Source of the DNA: Candidatus Sericytochromatia bacterium S15B-MN24 CBMW_12
Lineage (GTDB): Bacteria > Cyanobacteriota > Sericytochromatia > S15B-MN24 > UBA4093
Direction: 5' to 3'
NCBI GenBank assembly: GCA_002083825.1
Contig: DAZV01000012.1
Location: 1 to 37,824 of the forward strand
Length of the DNA: 37,824 nucleotides
The translations under genes were made by a program, and so were the position numbers. Below, one piece after another: positions 26,682-37,727 of this stretch; position 1 is the first letter of the stretch, and each line of letters starts with the position of its first letter. The notes beneath the pieces are model-generated. The model was not told the origin of the DNA and searched no databases. It saw nothing but the letters and a program-made list of their open reading frames with translations.

Positions 26682-27109
26682 TTGGCGACAAGTTTCCGCA
26701 ACGTCTGGTTGGCGCGACCTTTCTCACGACCCTCCTCGCGGGGGGGCTCACGTGGTGGCTGGCAGACTTGCCGGCGGCCCTGGGGGTCTGGTGGGGCGGG
26801 TTTGCCGGCATGCTCTATCTCGCGCTTCTGGCGCGGTGGTCCTGGGCCTTCGTCGTTCGCGCCAAAGGCGAACGGCTGGGATTGCTCGATCGGTACGTCC
26901 TCCTCGGGGGGCGGGCCGCACGAATGGGATGGGTGGCACTGGCCTTCATCGCAGGCATGAAGTCTTCCGTTCCGGTGAACCTCGTGGCGATGATCGGGGG
27001 GTTCCTGATATACCGCGTCCTTCTTTTCGGAGTGATGGGTTACCAGGCGTTCCGGTCAGCCACCGAAAAAGACGTCGACGAAGTAAGGAGTGTTACCAGT
27101 GGCGACTGA
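26678..27109 (+). CDS. atpI: ATP synthase subunit I (ATP_synt_I family)
   Basis: A 143-residue protein with four hydrophobic segments (LVGATFLTTLLAGGLTWWL, LGVWWGGFAGMLYLALLA, MGWVALAFIAGM and LVAMIGGFLIYRVLLFGV). AtpI is a chaperone for assembly of the c ring. The start ATG at 26678 overlaps the upstream stop (ATGA). A longer in-frame start at 26300 runs across the upstream gene and is not credible. Its end overlaps atpB by 11 bp. The order fits the standard operon. Confidence 0.85.
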   Translation: MIGDKFPQRLVGATFLTTLLAGGLTWWLADLPAALGVWWGGFAGMLYLALLARWSWAFVVRAKGERLGLLDRYVLLGGRAARMGWVALAFIAGMKSSVPVNLVAMIGGFLIYRVLLFGVMGYQAFRSATEKDVDEVRSVTSGD

Positions 27110-27836
27110 AAACGCTGCGGGCCAAGCCGCAAAATCCCCGATCACGGAGCATATCGCTGGGAACTGGGGCGGATACGAGGTTCACCTCGACACCGTCCTG
27201 AACACCTGGCTGGTGATGGGGCTGATCCTCGTCGCGGCCTTCCTGCTCACGCGGGGGCTCTCGGCTATTCCCAGCCGCAAGCAGACGGCCGTCGAGGGAT
27301 TGATGGAGTTCTGCCAGTCGATCGTACGCGATCAAGTGGGATCGCAGACGGCGAAGTACCTCCCCTACATCGGGTCACTTTTCATCTTCATCTTGGTTTC
27401 CAACTGGCTGAGCATGTTGCCCTGGCAGGCCTGGGAGGGATTCCATCTCCCCTGGGTGGTCGGACACGGCTATCATGCCCCCACTGGCGACATCAACACC
27501 ACGGCGGGTCTGGCATTGCTGTCCTTCGGGTCCTACTTCTTCTTCGGAATCCAGAAGAAGGGTCTCGGGTACTTCAAGCACTACGTGCGGCCGATGCCCT
27601 GGCTATTGCCGTTCAACGTGCTCGAAGACCTCACCCGTCCGCTCAGCCTGGCGCTTCGTCTTTTCGCCAACGTCACGGCGGGCCACGTGGTCATCGCAGT
27701 TCTCTTGATGTTGGTGCCGGTCCTGGTGCCCATCCCCATCATGGGGCTGGATCTCTTCATCGGGGCCATTCAAGCCTACATCTTCGCGGTCTTGTCGGCG
27801 TCCTACATCGGGGCGGCGGTCCAGGAATCGCACTAG
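27099..27836 (+). CDS. atpB: ATP synthase F0 subunit a
   Basis: Subunit a forms the proton half-channels of F0 in the membrane. The 245-residue product has the essential Arg187 in LALRLFANVTAGH, plus NWLSMLPW and PFNVLEDLTRPLSL, typical of this subunit. Five or six membrane helices are visible. The start is GTG at 27099 with AAGGAG eight bases before it; the GTG at 27090 overlaps that SD and is unlikely. It overlaps the end of atpI by 11 bp. Confidence 0.96.
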   Translation: MATENAAGQAAKSPITEHIAGNWGGYEVHLDTVLNTWLVMGLILVAAFLLTRGLSAIPSRKQTAVEGLMEFCQSIVRDQVGSQTAKYLPYIGSLFIFILVSNWLSMLPWQAWEGFHLPWVVGHGYHAPTGDINTTAGLALLSFGSYFFFGIQKKGLGYFKHYVRPMPWLLPFNVLEDLTRPLSLALRLFANVTAGHVVIAVLLMLVPVLVPIPIMGLDLFIGAIQAYIFAVLSASYIGAAVQESH

Positions 27837-27878
27837 TCGCACACCCACCATTGGCACCAATATCGGATGGCCACTTAA

Positions 27879-28220
<342 letters not shown>

Positions 28221-28234
28221 TACGGGTAACGATT

Positions 28235-28257
28235 GGGACCGGGTAGCTCCCGGTCCC
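28235..28257 (+). promoter_or_regulatory. Intercistronic hairpin after atpE
   Basis: GGGACCGGG (28235-28243) and CCCGGTCCC (28249-28257) pair around TAGCT. It lies in the 160-bp gap between c and b', the widest gap of the operon, and no U-run follows. It could protect the atpE message from 3' decay or partly attenuate downstream transcription, so that c is made in excess. This is inference. Confidence 0.5.
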
Positions 28258-28380
28258 GCCCCACGGGATCCAGCGGTCTGGCACCGTGGAACGGGCGCCG
28301 AAGGCGCGTCGGAAGCGCTTCCAAACCGAAGCTGCGGGACCTAGTACCGCGGTTCCCAATGCTCAGTAGAGGTCAACTGG

Positions 28381-28827
28381 ATGTTCAACTTCAACCTGAC
28401 GATCGCCATTCAAATGGTGAGCTTTCTGGTTTTCGTGTTCCTGATGAATCGGATGTTCTTCCGCCCGATCGTCCGGGCCATCGAGGCGCGCCAGGCCTAC
28501 TTGCTCGAACAGCAGCAGAAGGCCTCAGCGAGCCTCAAGGAGACCGAATCCATGCAGCGCGACTACGAAGCGCGGCTGCTCAAGGCGCGTGAGGAAGCCC
28601 ACGCCGTCATTTCCCAGGCGTCGGCCGAGGCCGAAGCCAAGCGGCGTGCAGCCCTGGCCGAAGCCAACGCTCAGGCAGCCATCGTTCTTGACGCGGCGCG
28701 CGGCGAAATCGCCACCGAGCGCGACAAGGCGCTGGAATCCCTGCGGGGCGAGGTCGCGGCAATCGCCACCAACATTTCCGCCAAGGTGATGGAGGCTCAG
28801 CCTGCCGTCACGCGAAAGGGGGCCTAG
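28381..28827 (+). CDS. atpF': ATP synthase F0 subunit b'
   Basis: b' pairs with b to form a heterodimeric stator stalk, as in cyanobacteria, plastids and some other photosynthetic or related bacteria. The 148-residue protein has one N-terminal membrane helix (about 8-24, IQMVSFLVFVFLMNRMFF) and a long charged coiled coil rich in Ala/Glu/Lys/Arg. The start ATG has AGAGGT upstream. It ends directly before the b gene. The two are paralogous in layout but not interchangeable. Confidence 0.88.
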   Translation: MFNFNLTIAIQMVSFLVFVFLMNRMFFRPIVRAIEARQAYLLEQQQKASASLKETESMQRDYEARLLKAREEAHAVISQASAEAEAKRRAALAEANAQAAIVLDAARGEIATERDKALESLRGEVAAIATNISAKVMEAQPAVTRKGA

Positions 28828-29297
28828 GTGAACACTGGAATCTGGGCGCTCATCAACTTCATCGTGCTCGCGGGCACCATCGTCTATTTCGCCAAGAAGC
28901 CCATCGGGAATGCCCTCGCCCAGCGCCGAGAGGCGATCGCCGAGGCCCTGCGCCTCGCGGACGCCAACCGCAAGGCTGCCGAGGAAGCACTCGCGGAGCA
29001 GAAACGGCTCCTGGCCGATTCCGAAAAGGAACTCGCCAAGATCCAGATCAATGCCAAGGCCATGGCCGATGCGCTGGCCATGGATCTCTCGGCGCAAGCC
29101 GAGGCCGAGGCCAAGCGAATCGCCGAGTCGGCCCGCTACCAGATCGGCATCGACAAGCAGGCGGCACTTTCCGACCTGCGTCGCGAGATCTCCCGCCTGG
29201 CCTTCGAGGAGGCCGAGCGCAAGATCAGGGCAGAGCTCAATCCTGACCGGCAGCATCAGATGTTCGCCGATTTCAAAGAGAGGGTGGGTGAGCGGTC

Positions 29298-29313
<16 letters not shown>
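28828..29313 (+). CDS. atpF: ATP synthase F0 subunit b
   Basis: The second stator stalk subunit, 161 residues, has one N-terminal membrane segment (ALINFIVLAGTIVYFAKKP) and a long Ala/Glu/Arg-rich coiled coil. The GTG start follows the b' stop (TAG) with no gap, and AAAGGGGG acts as SD. Its 3' end overlaps the proposed start of the delta gene by 16 bp. Confidence 0.92.
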
Positions 29314-31473
<2,160 letters not shown>

Positions 31474-31493
31474 GCTAGCGAGGAGATCTGTCC

Positions 31494-32369
31494 GTGGCAC
31501 TCAATACCAAGGAAATCCGCCAGCGGATCAAGGGCTTCAAGAGCACCCAGCAGATCACCAAGGCCATGGAGATGGTCGCGGCGGCCAAGGTCCGCCGCGT
31601 CCAGACCCGGGCCCTGGCGGCACGGCCCTACGCGGCGAAGATCAGCGAGATGTTCGCCGCCGTGACGAACCAGCTTCCGCCCGGTGAGAATCTGTCCAAG
31701 CTCCTCACCCCGCGCGAGGTGAAGAACGTCCTGCTGATCGTCATCACGTCGGACAAGGGCCTGGCGGGCGCGTACAACGCGAACGTCCTGCGCCATGCCG
31801 CCGGCCGGATCCGCGAGTGGACGGAAAAAGGAATCGAGCCTCAGCTCCTGATCGTGGGAACCAAGGGCGTCAACTTCTTCCGCCACTCCAAGGTCAAAGT
31901 GGCGCAGAGCTATCAGCACCTGCCCCAGATCCCGACCTTCACCGAAGCCACCATCATCGTCGAGGAGTTCACCAAACTCTACAGCGAGGGCCAGGTGGAT
32001 CGGGTGGAGTTCGTTCATACCAAGTTCCACTCGATGATCCGGTTCACCCCGGAGGTCGTGACGCTCCTTCCCGCCGAGCGCAAGGAGACCGCGAACTCGG
32101 GGTTCAAGGCCGAGTATCTCTTCGAGCCCAGCGCGGCGGAGATGATCGAGGATCTGATCCCCACCTACCTCCAGACCGTCGTCTACCAGGGCATGCTCGA
32201 AAGTTCGACCTCGTTCTTCGCGAGCCAGATGACCGCCATGGGAGCCGCCTCCAAGAACGCTGGCGAGCTCATCCAGCACATGACCCTGGTCCTCAACAAG
32301 GCTCGTCAGGCCGCGATCACTCAGGAAATCTCTGAGGTCGTGGGCGGCGCCGCAGCGCTGAAGGCCTAA
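31494..32369 (+). CDS. atpG: ATP synthase F1 subunit gamma
   Basis: Gamma is the central rotor shaft. The 291-residue product has the conserved N-terminal helix (KEIRQRIKGFKSTQQITKAMEMVAAAK) given in two parts: KEIRQRIKGFKS and TQQITKAMEMVAAAK. The C-terminal helix has ASKNAGELIQHMTLVLNKAR. The roughly 30-residue insert that regulates gamma in cyanobacteria and plastids is not evident from the length (those are about 315 residues). The start is GTG with GAGGAG upstream, 20 bp after atpA. Confidence 0.97.
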   Translation: MALNTKEIRQRIKGFKSTQQITKAMEMVAAAKVRRVQTRALAARPYAAKISEMFAAVTNQLPPGENLSKLLTPREVKNVLLIVITSDKGLAGAYNANVLRHAAGRIREWTEKGIEPQLLIVGTKGVNFFRHSKVKVAQSYQHLPQIPTFTEATIIVEEFTKLYSEGQVDRVEFVHTKFHSMIRFTPEVVTLLPAERKETANSGFKAEYLFEPSAAEMIEDLIPTYLQTVVYQGMLESSTSFFASQMTAMGAASKNAGELIQHMTLVLNKARQAAITQEISEVVGGAAALKA

Positions 32370-32390
32370 GCGGAAAGCTAAGTAATTTAG

Positions 32391-33830
<1,440 letters not shown>

Positions 33831-33833
33831 GCC

Positions 33834-34253
33834 ATGGCCTTCACCCTCGAGATCGTCTCGCCCGACCGCGTGGTCCTGAGCGAAACCGTGGACTTCGTCG
33901 CGGCGCGGGGCGTCCAAGGCGAGCTCGGCGTGTTGACCGGCCACGAGCCTTTCTTCACCAAGCTCGCGCCCGAGCTTCTCACGTTCACCCAGGACGGCAA
34001 GAATGAAGTCGTCGCGGTCATGGGCGGCTTCATGGACGTTCAGCCCACCAAGGTCACCATCCTGACCGAGGCGGCCGAACGCGCCTCCGAGATCGACAAG
34101 CTCCGGGCCGAAAAAGCCAAGGAGCGCGCCGAGATCCAAGCCGCCAAGGTCCAGGGCGCTCAGGTCGAGGTGGCTCTCGCAAGGGCCCTCGTCCGTCTGC
34201 GGGCCGTCGCCCTGCTCGAGTCCGTGAGAGGCGGCGGCGGCTTCCACCGCTAA
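33834..34253 (+). CDS. atpC: ATP synthase F1 subunit epsilon
   Basis: Epsilon couples and regulates rotation. The 139-residue protein has the N-terminal beta-sandwich (FTLEIVSPDRVVLSETVDFV, with GELGVLTGHEPFFTKL) and a C-terminal helical hairpin (about 85-130, Ala/Glu/Lys-rich). The start ATG follows the beta stop by three bases, with GGAGGG upstream. A strong terminator follows 19 bp after the stop. Confidence 0.97.
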   Translation: MAFTLEIVSPDRVVLSETVDFVAARGVQGELGVLTGHEPFFTKLAPELLTFTQDGKNEVVAVMGGFMDVQPTKVTILTEAAERASEIDKLRAEKAKERAEIQAAKVQGAQVEVALARALVRLRAVALLESVRGGGGFHR

Positions 34254-34272
34254 ATCTCGCGCTTCAAGCTCC

Positions 34273-34317
34273 GACGCCCCCCCGGATCCCCTGCGGATCC
34301 GGGGGGGCGTCTTTGTC
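34273..34317 (+). terminator. Intrinsic terminator of the ATP synthase operon
   Basis: GACGCCCCCCCGGATCC (34273-34289) pairs perfectly with 34295-34311 around CCTGC, a 17-bp stem, followed by TTTGTCT. It lies right after atpC. Confidence 0.9.
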
Positions 34318-34535
34318 TACTCACTCCTGAGCCAGGAACACCATGATCCTGACCGGAAGTTCCTGCCAAGCTCCCGTTCAAAAGCTACCGCGAGATAACG
34401 GGGGTTCAATCGAAGACGAAGGCAACCCTTGTTACGTTACGTTCGCTATCGGGAGAGACCATGAGAAGTACTAATTTGAAATCAATGTTTGGGTTAGCCG
34501 CTGGAGTTTTGCCATAACCCCTGATCGCCACGGTA
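34318..34535. other. AT-richer spacer with gene remnants
   Basis: The composition is clearly AT-richer than the neighbourhood around 34440-34520, suggesting foreign origin. A short reading frame (34459-34515) with GGGAG before its ATG encodes MRSTNLKSMFGLAAGVLP and then stops. It resembles the start of a signal peptide and may be the remnant of a lost gene. The plus strand also has a 44-codon frame at 34342-34476. Neither is convincing as a gene. Confidence 0.3.
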
Positions 34536-34610
34536 GCTGAGGGACGTTCTCGGTAAGTTGGATTGCACCCCAACGCCCGAGAAAGGCGGAAACCCGCTTG
34601 TCACCTCAGC
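34536..34610 (+). ncRNA. Candidate structured RNA: compact three-way junction, 75 nt
   Basis: Almost every base can pair. P1 is GCTGAGG (34536-34542) with CCTCAGC (34604-34610), continued by GAC (34543-34545) with GTC (34600-34602) around one bulged A. P2 is TTCTCGG (34547-34553) with CCGAGAA (34577-34583), capped by GTTGG/CCAAC (34557-34561/34570-34574). P3 is AGGCGG (34584-34589) with CCGCTT (34594-34599) around AAAC. It lies directly upstream of a decayed transposase frame, whose first codon overlaps P1. It is not a tRNA (no T-loop) and I could not match it to a known riboswitch. It could be an element-borne regulator or simply a DNA inverted repeat. Confidence 0.4.
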
Positions 34611-35150
34611 CAACTCCACTCATCCTATCCAAGATGGGTTCGTTCCGCGTGCGTGAGGTGGCTTGCATCAAGACCGGTCGCCCCTTCAAGACCAAGCTCG
34701 AACTGGCGCTCGAACTCGTCCGGTCCTTGAAGTTCCTGGCCTGTGCCAGGTTGCTCGTGGTCGGGGACGCCGCCTACGGTAACCAAGCGCTCGGTAACGA
34801 ACCGGACATCGATCTGCTCAGTCGCCTGAGGTGCAACGCCGTCTTCCGCGATCCACCCCCGCCCCGGACCGGGAAGCGGGGCCGCCCTCGGCTTTACGGC
34901 GCCAGCGACAAGGTCGCCGTTTGAGGCTCAACATGCGACCCAGTTGCTGCTCGAGGTGACGCGCTACGGCGAAACGACGACCCTGCGCATCGCCGAGACC
35001 ACAGGGAATCTGCACGGTATCAAGCGCCTCGTGCGGATCATCGCCGTCTGGGACCGTGAAGACAAGCCCTTCTTCCTCTTCACGACCGATCTCACGCTCA
35101 CCCTCGTCGAGATCCTGGAACTCTACGCTGCTCGCTTCGAGGCAGCATGG
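34598..35150 (+). pseudogene. Degraded IS transposase (DDE type, IS701/IS4-like)
   Basis: Two frames together make the middle and late part of a DDE transposase. The first (34598-34924) includes LLVVGDAAYGNQAL and GKRGRPRLYGASDK, with the second catalytic Asp. The second (34926 onward) continues with LLLEVTRYGETTTLRIAETT, VKRLVRI-type HGIKRLVRIIAVW and LFTTDLTLTLVEILELYAARFEA, which contains the Y-x-x-RF signature preceding the catalytic Glu region. A single frameshift near 34915-34925 separates them. The N-terminal part with the first Asp and the end with IExxF are missing. The wreck ends near 35150, followed by an ACCCCGA/TCGGGGT hairpin. No terminal inverted repeats are seen. Certainly inactive. 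Confidence 0.8.
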
Positions 35151-35248
35151 ACCCCGAGCTGCGTCGGGGTGACGAGCATGGGTCGGCGCGGCGATTTTCG
35201 TTCACCCCTCGGCGCTTCTGACGCAGCAGGGCCCCTGCAGACCCCGTC

Positions 35249-35701
35249 TCAACTACCGATGCCTCGAGCCATGGCCGTCGCGGCCAGGACCATCCCGACC
35301 AGCAGAAAAGCCTGGATCGTGCTGACGCGCGCAAAGAGGGCCGCACGGCGAGGCACGATCGCCTGACCGCGAGCCCGCCGGACTCGCCAGCCTATCAATA
35401 CGCTCATCGGCCAAACCTCGAGCAGCCAGATGAGACCGAAGAGGCTCATCTTCAGCGCGAACATGGAGTTGTGATGGTAGAAGTCGGTCCCCTTCTCATA
35501 GCCGAAAAACGCCCTCAGCACGCCGGAGAACACCCACAATCCGGCCGCGAGGCCCCACACGTTGTCGGCCTCGAGGACCCTCTTGATCCCGCCGGGATCG
35601 AGCGCTCCGCGCAGGGCGCGTCCCCGCGCCACCAGGGCCCCGAAGCCGATCGCCAGGGCCAGCAGGTGAAGGGTGGCCAGAAGCCAACGCTCCATCATCA
35701 T
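35249..35701 (-). CDS. DUF2214-type membrane protein
   Basis: A 150-residue protein with four membrane segments (LATLHLLALAIGFGALVARG, VWGLAAGLWVFSGVLRAFF, MSLFGLIWLLEVWPMSVLIG and STIQAFLLVGMVLAATAMA). The pattern matches a small family of bacterial membrane proteins (DUF2214) of unknown role, with FFGYEKGTDFYHHNSMF between helices 2 and 3. I chose ATG at 35701, with GAGAGGTG seven bases upstream, giving MMMERWLLATLHLL; an upstream frame extends to 35785 but overlaps the reductase gene. It follows the quinone reductase gene on the same strand with a 41-bp gap, so both may be under the same MerR control. Confidence 0.8.
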   Translation of the reverse strand: MMMERWLLATLHLLALAIGFGALVARGRALRGALDPGGIKRVLEADNVWGLAAGLWVFSGVLRAFFGYEKGTDFYHHNSMFALKMSLFGLIWLLEVWPMSVLIGWRVRRARGQAIVPRRAALFARVSTIQAFLLVGMVLAATAMARGIGS

Positions 35702-35742
35702 GGTGCTACACCTCTCTGATAGAAGAGCAATACAAAGACATG

Positions 35743-36324
35743 TTAAGCCAATCTCTCCCCGAGCTGCCGGACAGTCGCCAGCCACTGCACCCGGCGCTGG
35801 CTCGACGAGTTGCGAACCGGACCCACTTCAGTGACCCCTCGCAGCTTGACTCCACAGAACTCCAGGATCGCCTTCTGCATGGCCCGATGCCCCGGAGCTC
35901 CCATGATCCACCGGTAGTACCACGGCGGAGAGTCCATCGTGACAACCAGGCGCGCAGTCTTTCCCAGCAAGAGGCGCTCAGGCATCGGGCTCTCCGACCG
36001 ATACCGAAACGCGAAGCCCGGCAGGAACACCCGCTCGATGAAGCCGCTCAAGAGCGCAGGAGCCCCCCCCCACCACGTCGGATAGACGAAGACCATGTGA
36101 TCCGCCCAGGTAAGCAAGCTATGGGCCTGCGCGAGGCCCGCCTCCAGGGACTGCTCGCCCTGGTAGCCCTGGCGCAGGACGGGATCGAACGCGATCTCCC
36201 CGAGGTTCAGACGCTCGACCTCGGCGCCACCGGCCCGGGCCCCTTCCGCGTAGGCATCCGCCAGGGCTGCGCAGTAGCTGTCGGTCGAGGGGTGTCCCAA
36301 AATGAGGAGCAACTTGCGGCTCAT
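35743..36324 (-). CDS. NAD(P)H dehydrogenase (quinone), flavodoxin-2 fold
   Basis: A 193-residue flavoprotein of the NQO1/MdaB/KefF type, which reduces quinones or related electrophiles by two electrons and so protects from redox cycling. It has the N-terminal FMN/FAD-binding strand LLLILGHPSTDSY, the WADHMVFVYPTWWGGAPALLSGF stretch (the WWGGAPALL loop is typical), FERVFLPGFAF-type FIERVFLPGFAFRY, and MDSPPWYYRW. AAAGGA precedes the ATG. It is divergent from a MerR-type regulator that probably controls it, and upstream of a DUF2214 gene. Secure at family level; the substrate is not known. Confidence 0.9.
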   Translation of the reverse strand: MSRKLLLILGHPSTDSYCAALADAYAEGARAGGAEVERLNLGEIAFDPVLRQGYQGEQSLEAGLAQAHSLLTWADHMVFVYPTWWGGAPALLSGFIERVFLPGFAFRYRSESPMPERLLLGKTARLVVTMDSPPWYYRWIMGAPGHRAMQKAILEFCGVKLRGVTEVGPVRNSSSQRRVQWLATVRQLGERLA

Positions 36325-36362
36325 GTCTGATCCTTTCGTGGCGCCAAAGGGCGGGAATCGGG

Positions 36363-36393
36363 TATAATGAATACTGCAACTATCGTAGTGTAG
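36363..36393. promoter_or_regulatory. Divergent promoter/operator region between the reductase and merR-type genes
   Basis: TATAAT at 36363-36368 is a perfect -10 on the plus strand for the regulator. Just downstream, ACTA-TCG-TAGT (36380-36390) is a short dyad in a position to serve as MerR-family operator. On the minus strand a TATACC lies at 36367-36362, after the dyad, as expected for activation of the reductase gene. No good -35 is seen in either direction, which is usual for activator-dependent promoters. Confidence 0.4.
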
Positions 36394-36425
36394 CGCTATC
36401 CATTTTAGCCGTCAAGGAAGCCCCC

Positions 36426-37097
36426 ATGAAGATCTCCGAACTGAGCCGCCGCTCCGGCCTTTCCCTCTCCACCCTCAAGTACTATCAACGAGAAGGCTTC
36501 CTGCCCCCGGGAGAGGCCCTGGCGAGCAATCAAGCTTCGTACTCGGAGGAACACCTGCGCCGGCTGGAGTTGATCCGGGCGATGCGGGAAGTCGGCCACC
36601 TGGGCATCGAGACCATCCGGAAGATACTCGGCTCGCTCGACCGTTCGGACAAAGCCCTGCTGGATCTCATGGGCGAGGCGGTGGATGCCTTGAGCAATCG
36701 CTCGACCGAGAAGAGCGATCCCGACCTCGAACGCAAGCAAGCAGCCGCCGAGATCGAGGCCCTTTTGCAGGAGAGGGGGGTGCAGGCTCGCCCGGATGCG
36801 GCCGCCCGGCTGGACCTGATCGACGCCTTGGTCGCCCTGCGGCACCTCATGTCGGCGGACTTTCCCGCCACGGATCTGCGGCCGTACCTGCACCTGGCAA
36901 GCGAATTGGCCCGCGAGGAGATCGCTTGCAGCGCCGAACGACTACAGACCGATCCGACCAGCGCCCTGGAGAGGGTCGTGCAGGGAACGCTTCTCTTCGA
37001 ACCGATCCTTATCGCCTTCCGTCGCCTGGCTCATGAGCACTTCACCCGCGAAGCGCTCGCTCGTTCGGCTGGCTCGCAAGGCCCTCAAGGGCAGTGA
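36426..37097 (+). CDS. MerR-family transcriptional regulator
   Basis: The 223-residue protein has an N-terminal winged helix-turn-helix (MKISELSRRSGLSLSTLKYY, about 1-70, with the QREGFLPPGE turn). A long dimerisation helix (EEHLRRLELIRAMREVG, KILGSLDRSDKALLDLM) and a helical C-terminal domain of about 120 residues follow. The latter lacks the Cys pairs of metal-sensing MerR proteins, so it probably senses an organic ligand, a redox signal or a drug. AAGGA precedes the ATG. It diverges from the quinone reductase gene and should regulate it and perhaps itself. Confidence 0.88.
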   Translation: MKISELSRRSGLSLSTLKYYQREGFLPPGEALASNQASYSEEHLRRLELIRAMREVGHLGIETIRKILGSLDRSDKALLDLMGEAVDALSNRSTEKSDPDLERKQAAAEIEALLQERGVQARPDAAARLDLIDALVALRHLMSADFPATDLRPYLHLASELAREEIACSAERLQTDPTSALERVVQGTLLFEPILIAFRRLAHEHFTREALARSAGSQGPQGQ

Positions 37098-37372
37098 GAG
37101 ACACCGGACAGCCCCTCACTGCACCGGGGCGTGCCGCATCGCCTCGACCCGAATGATCGCCCCGGTGCAGTGAGGGCCGCAGCAAGCCGCTCGGCCTGGG
37201 CATGGGTCATGTTGCGCTTGCCCGCCACGGGCTGGAAGACCACCATGTGCTTCTCACCGAGATCGTCCAGGTAGTCAACGAGCAGGAAGCGCTGGTGCTT
37301 GGCGATCTGGGCCATCAGGCGGCCGACGAGGGCATTCTTGAACTCGACCTCGAACGATGTCGAGAGGGACAA
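37085..37372 (-). pseudogene. Possible decayed gene for a small soluble protein
   Basis: The 95-codon frame includes plausible protein sequence: FEVEFKNALVGRLMAQIAKH, RFLLVDYLDDLGEKHMVVFQ and PVAGKRNMTHAQAERLAAAL. I do not recognise the family. The start would be TTG without SD, the frame stays open only to 37402 and stops at TAG. The 3' end is abnormal: after AAAL the frame runs through both arms of a 19-bp inverted repeat and ends overlapping merR by 13 bp. The real C-terminus may have been lost when that repeat arose. It could also be an intact gene with a different start. Low confidence. Confidence 0.35.
37113..37176. repeat. 19-bp perfect inverted repeat after the merR-type gene
   Basis: CCCTCACTGCACCGGGGCG (37113-37131) and its reverse complement (37158-37176) flank a 26-bp loop. 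It begins 16 bases after the stop of the regulator, so could be its terminator, although there is no U-run and the loop is large. The same arms lie inside the minus-strand frame 37085-37372. Confidence 0.7.
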
Positions 37373-37587
37373 CTGCGGCTTCAGGCTGAGGCAGAAGGCG
37401 CACTACCGCTTCCGGGACGAGGAAAGCTTGAAGGCATTGCCCAAGCGACGGCTGGTGGAGGGCGGCCCCCGGTCAAGGCCAAGCGATTGAAGCGGCGCTT
37501 CGGCAACCCGAACTGGATAAAGCAGCCAGAAGCATGAGGAGCGAATGAACGCATTGCCGAACGATCCTGGCCTGATTATGCGAGAAA

Positions 37588-37612
37588 GGGGCACTGGACG
37601 AGCCAGTGCCCC
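37588..37612 (-). terminator. Hairpin terminator near the right edge
   Basis: GGGGCACTGG and CCAGTGCCCC pair around ACGAG. On the minus strand it is followed by TTTCTC, so it probably ends transcripts of the minus-strand gene whose stop is at 37728. Confidence 0.55.
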
Positions 37613-37727
37613 GGCGGAGCGTTTCCTAACCACCGATCCCCAGCTTCATCGATCAGTCTCGGTAAACCCCCAGTTAAGCTTCGGGGTCGCTCAACGATGG
37701 GGCTCGACGATGGGGTTACGGGAGGAA
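37613..37727. other. Spacer with no recognised feature
   Basis: Nothing convincing is seen between the hairpin at 37588-37612 and the partial gene at the right edge. A plus-strand frame open from 37545 to the end crosses the hairpin and has no family resemblance. Confidence 0.25.

Noticed and set aside
34536..34610. tRNA or tmRNA-like gene at the folded 75-nt segment
   Set aside because: The length and a 7-bp closing stem suggested a tRNA, but there is no GTTCRA T-loop, no anticodon arm of normal size and no CCA-compatible end.
37202..37537. 111-codon plus-strand frame
   Set aside because: Appears to be antisense to the more protein-like minus frame and has no SD.
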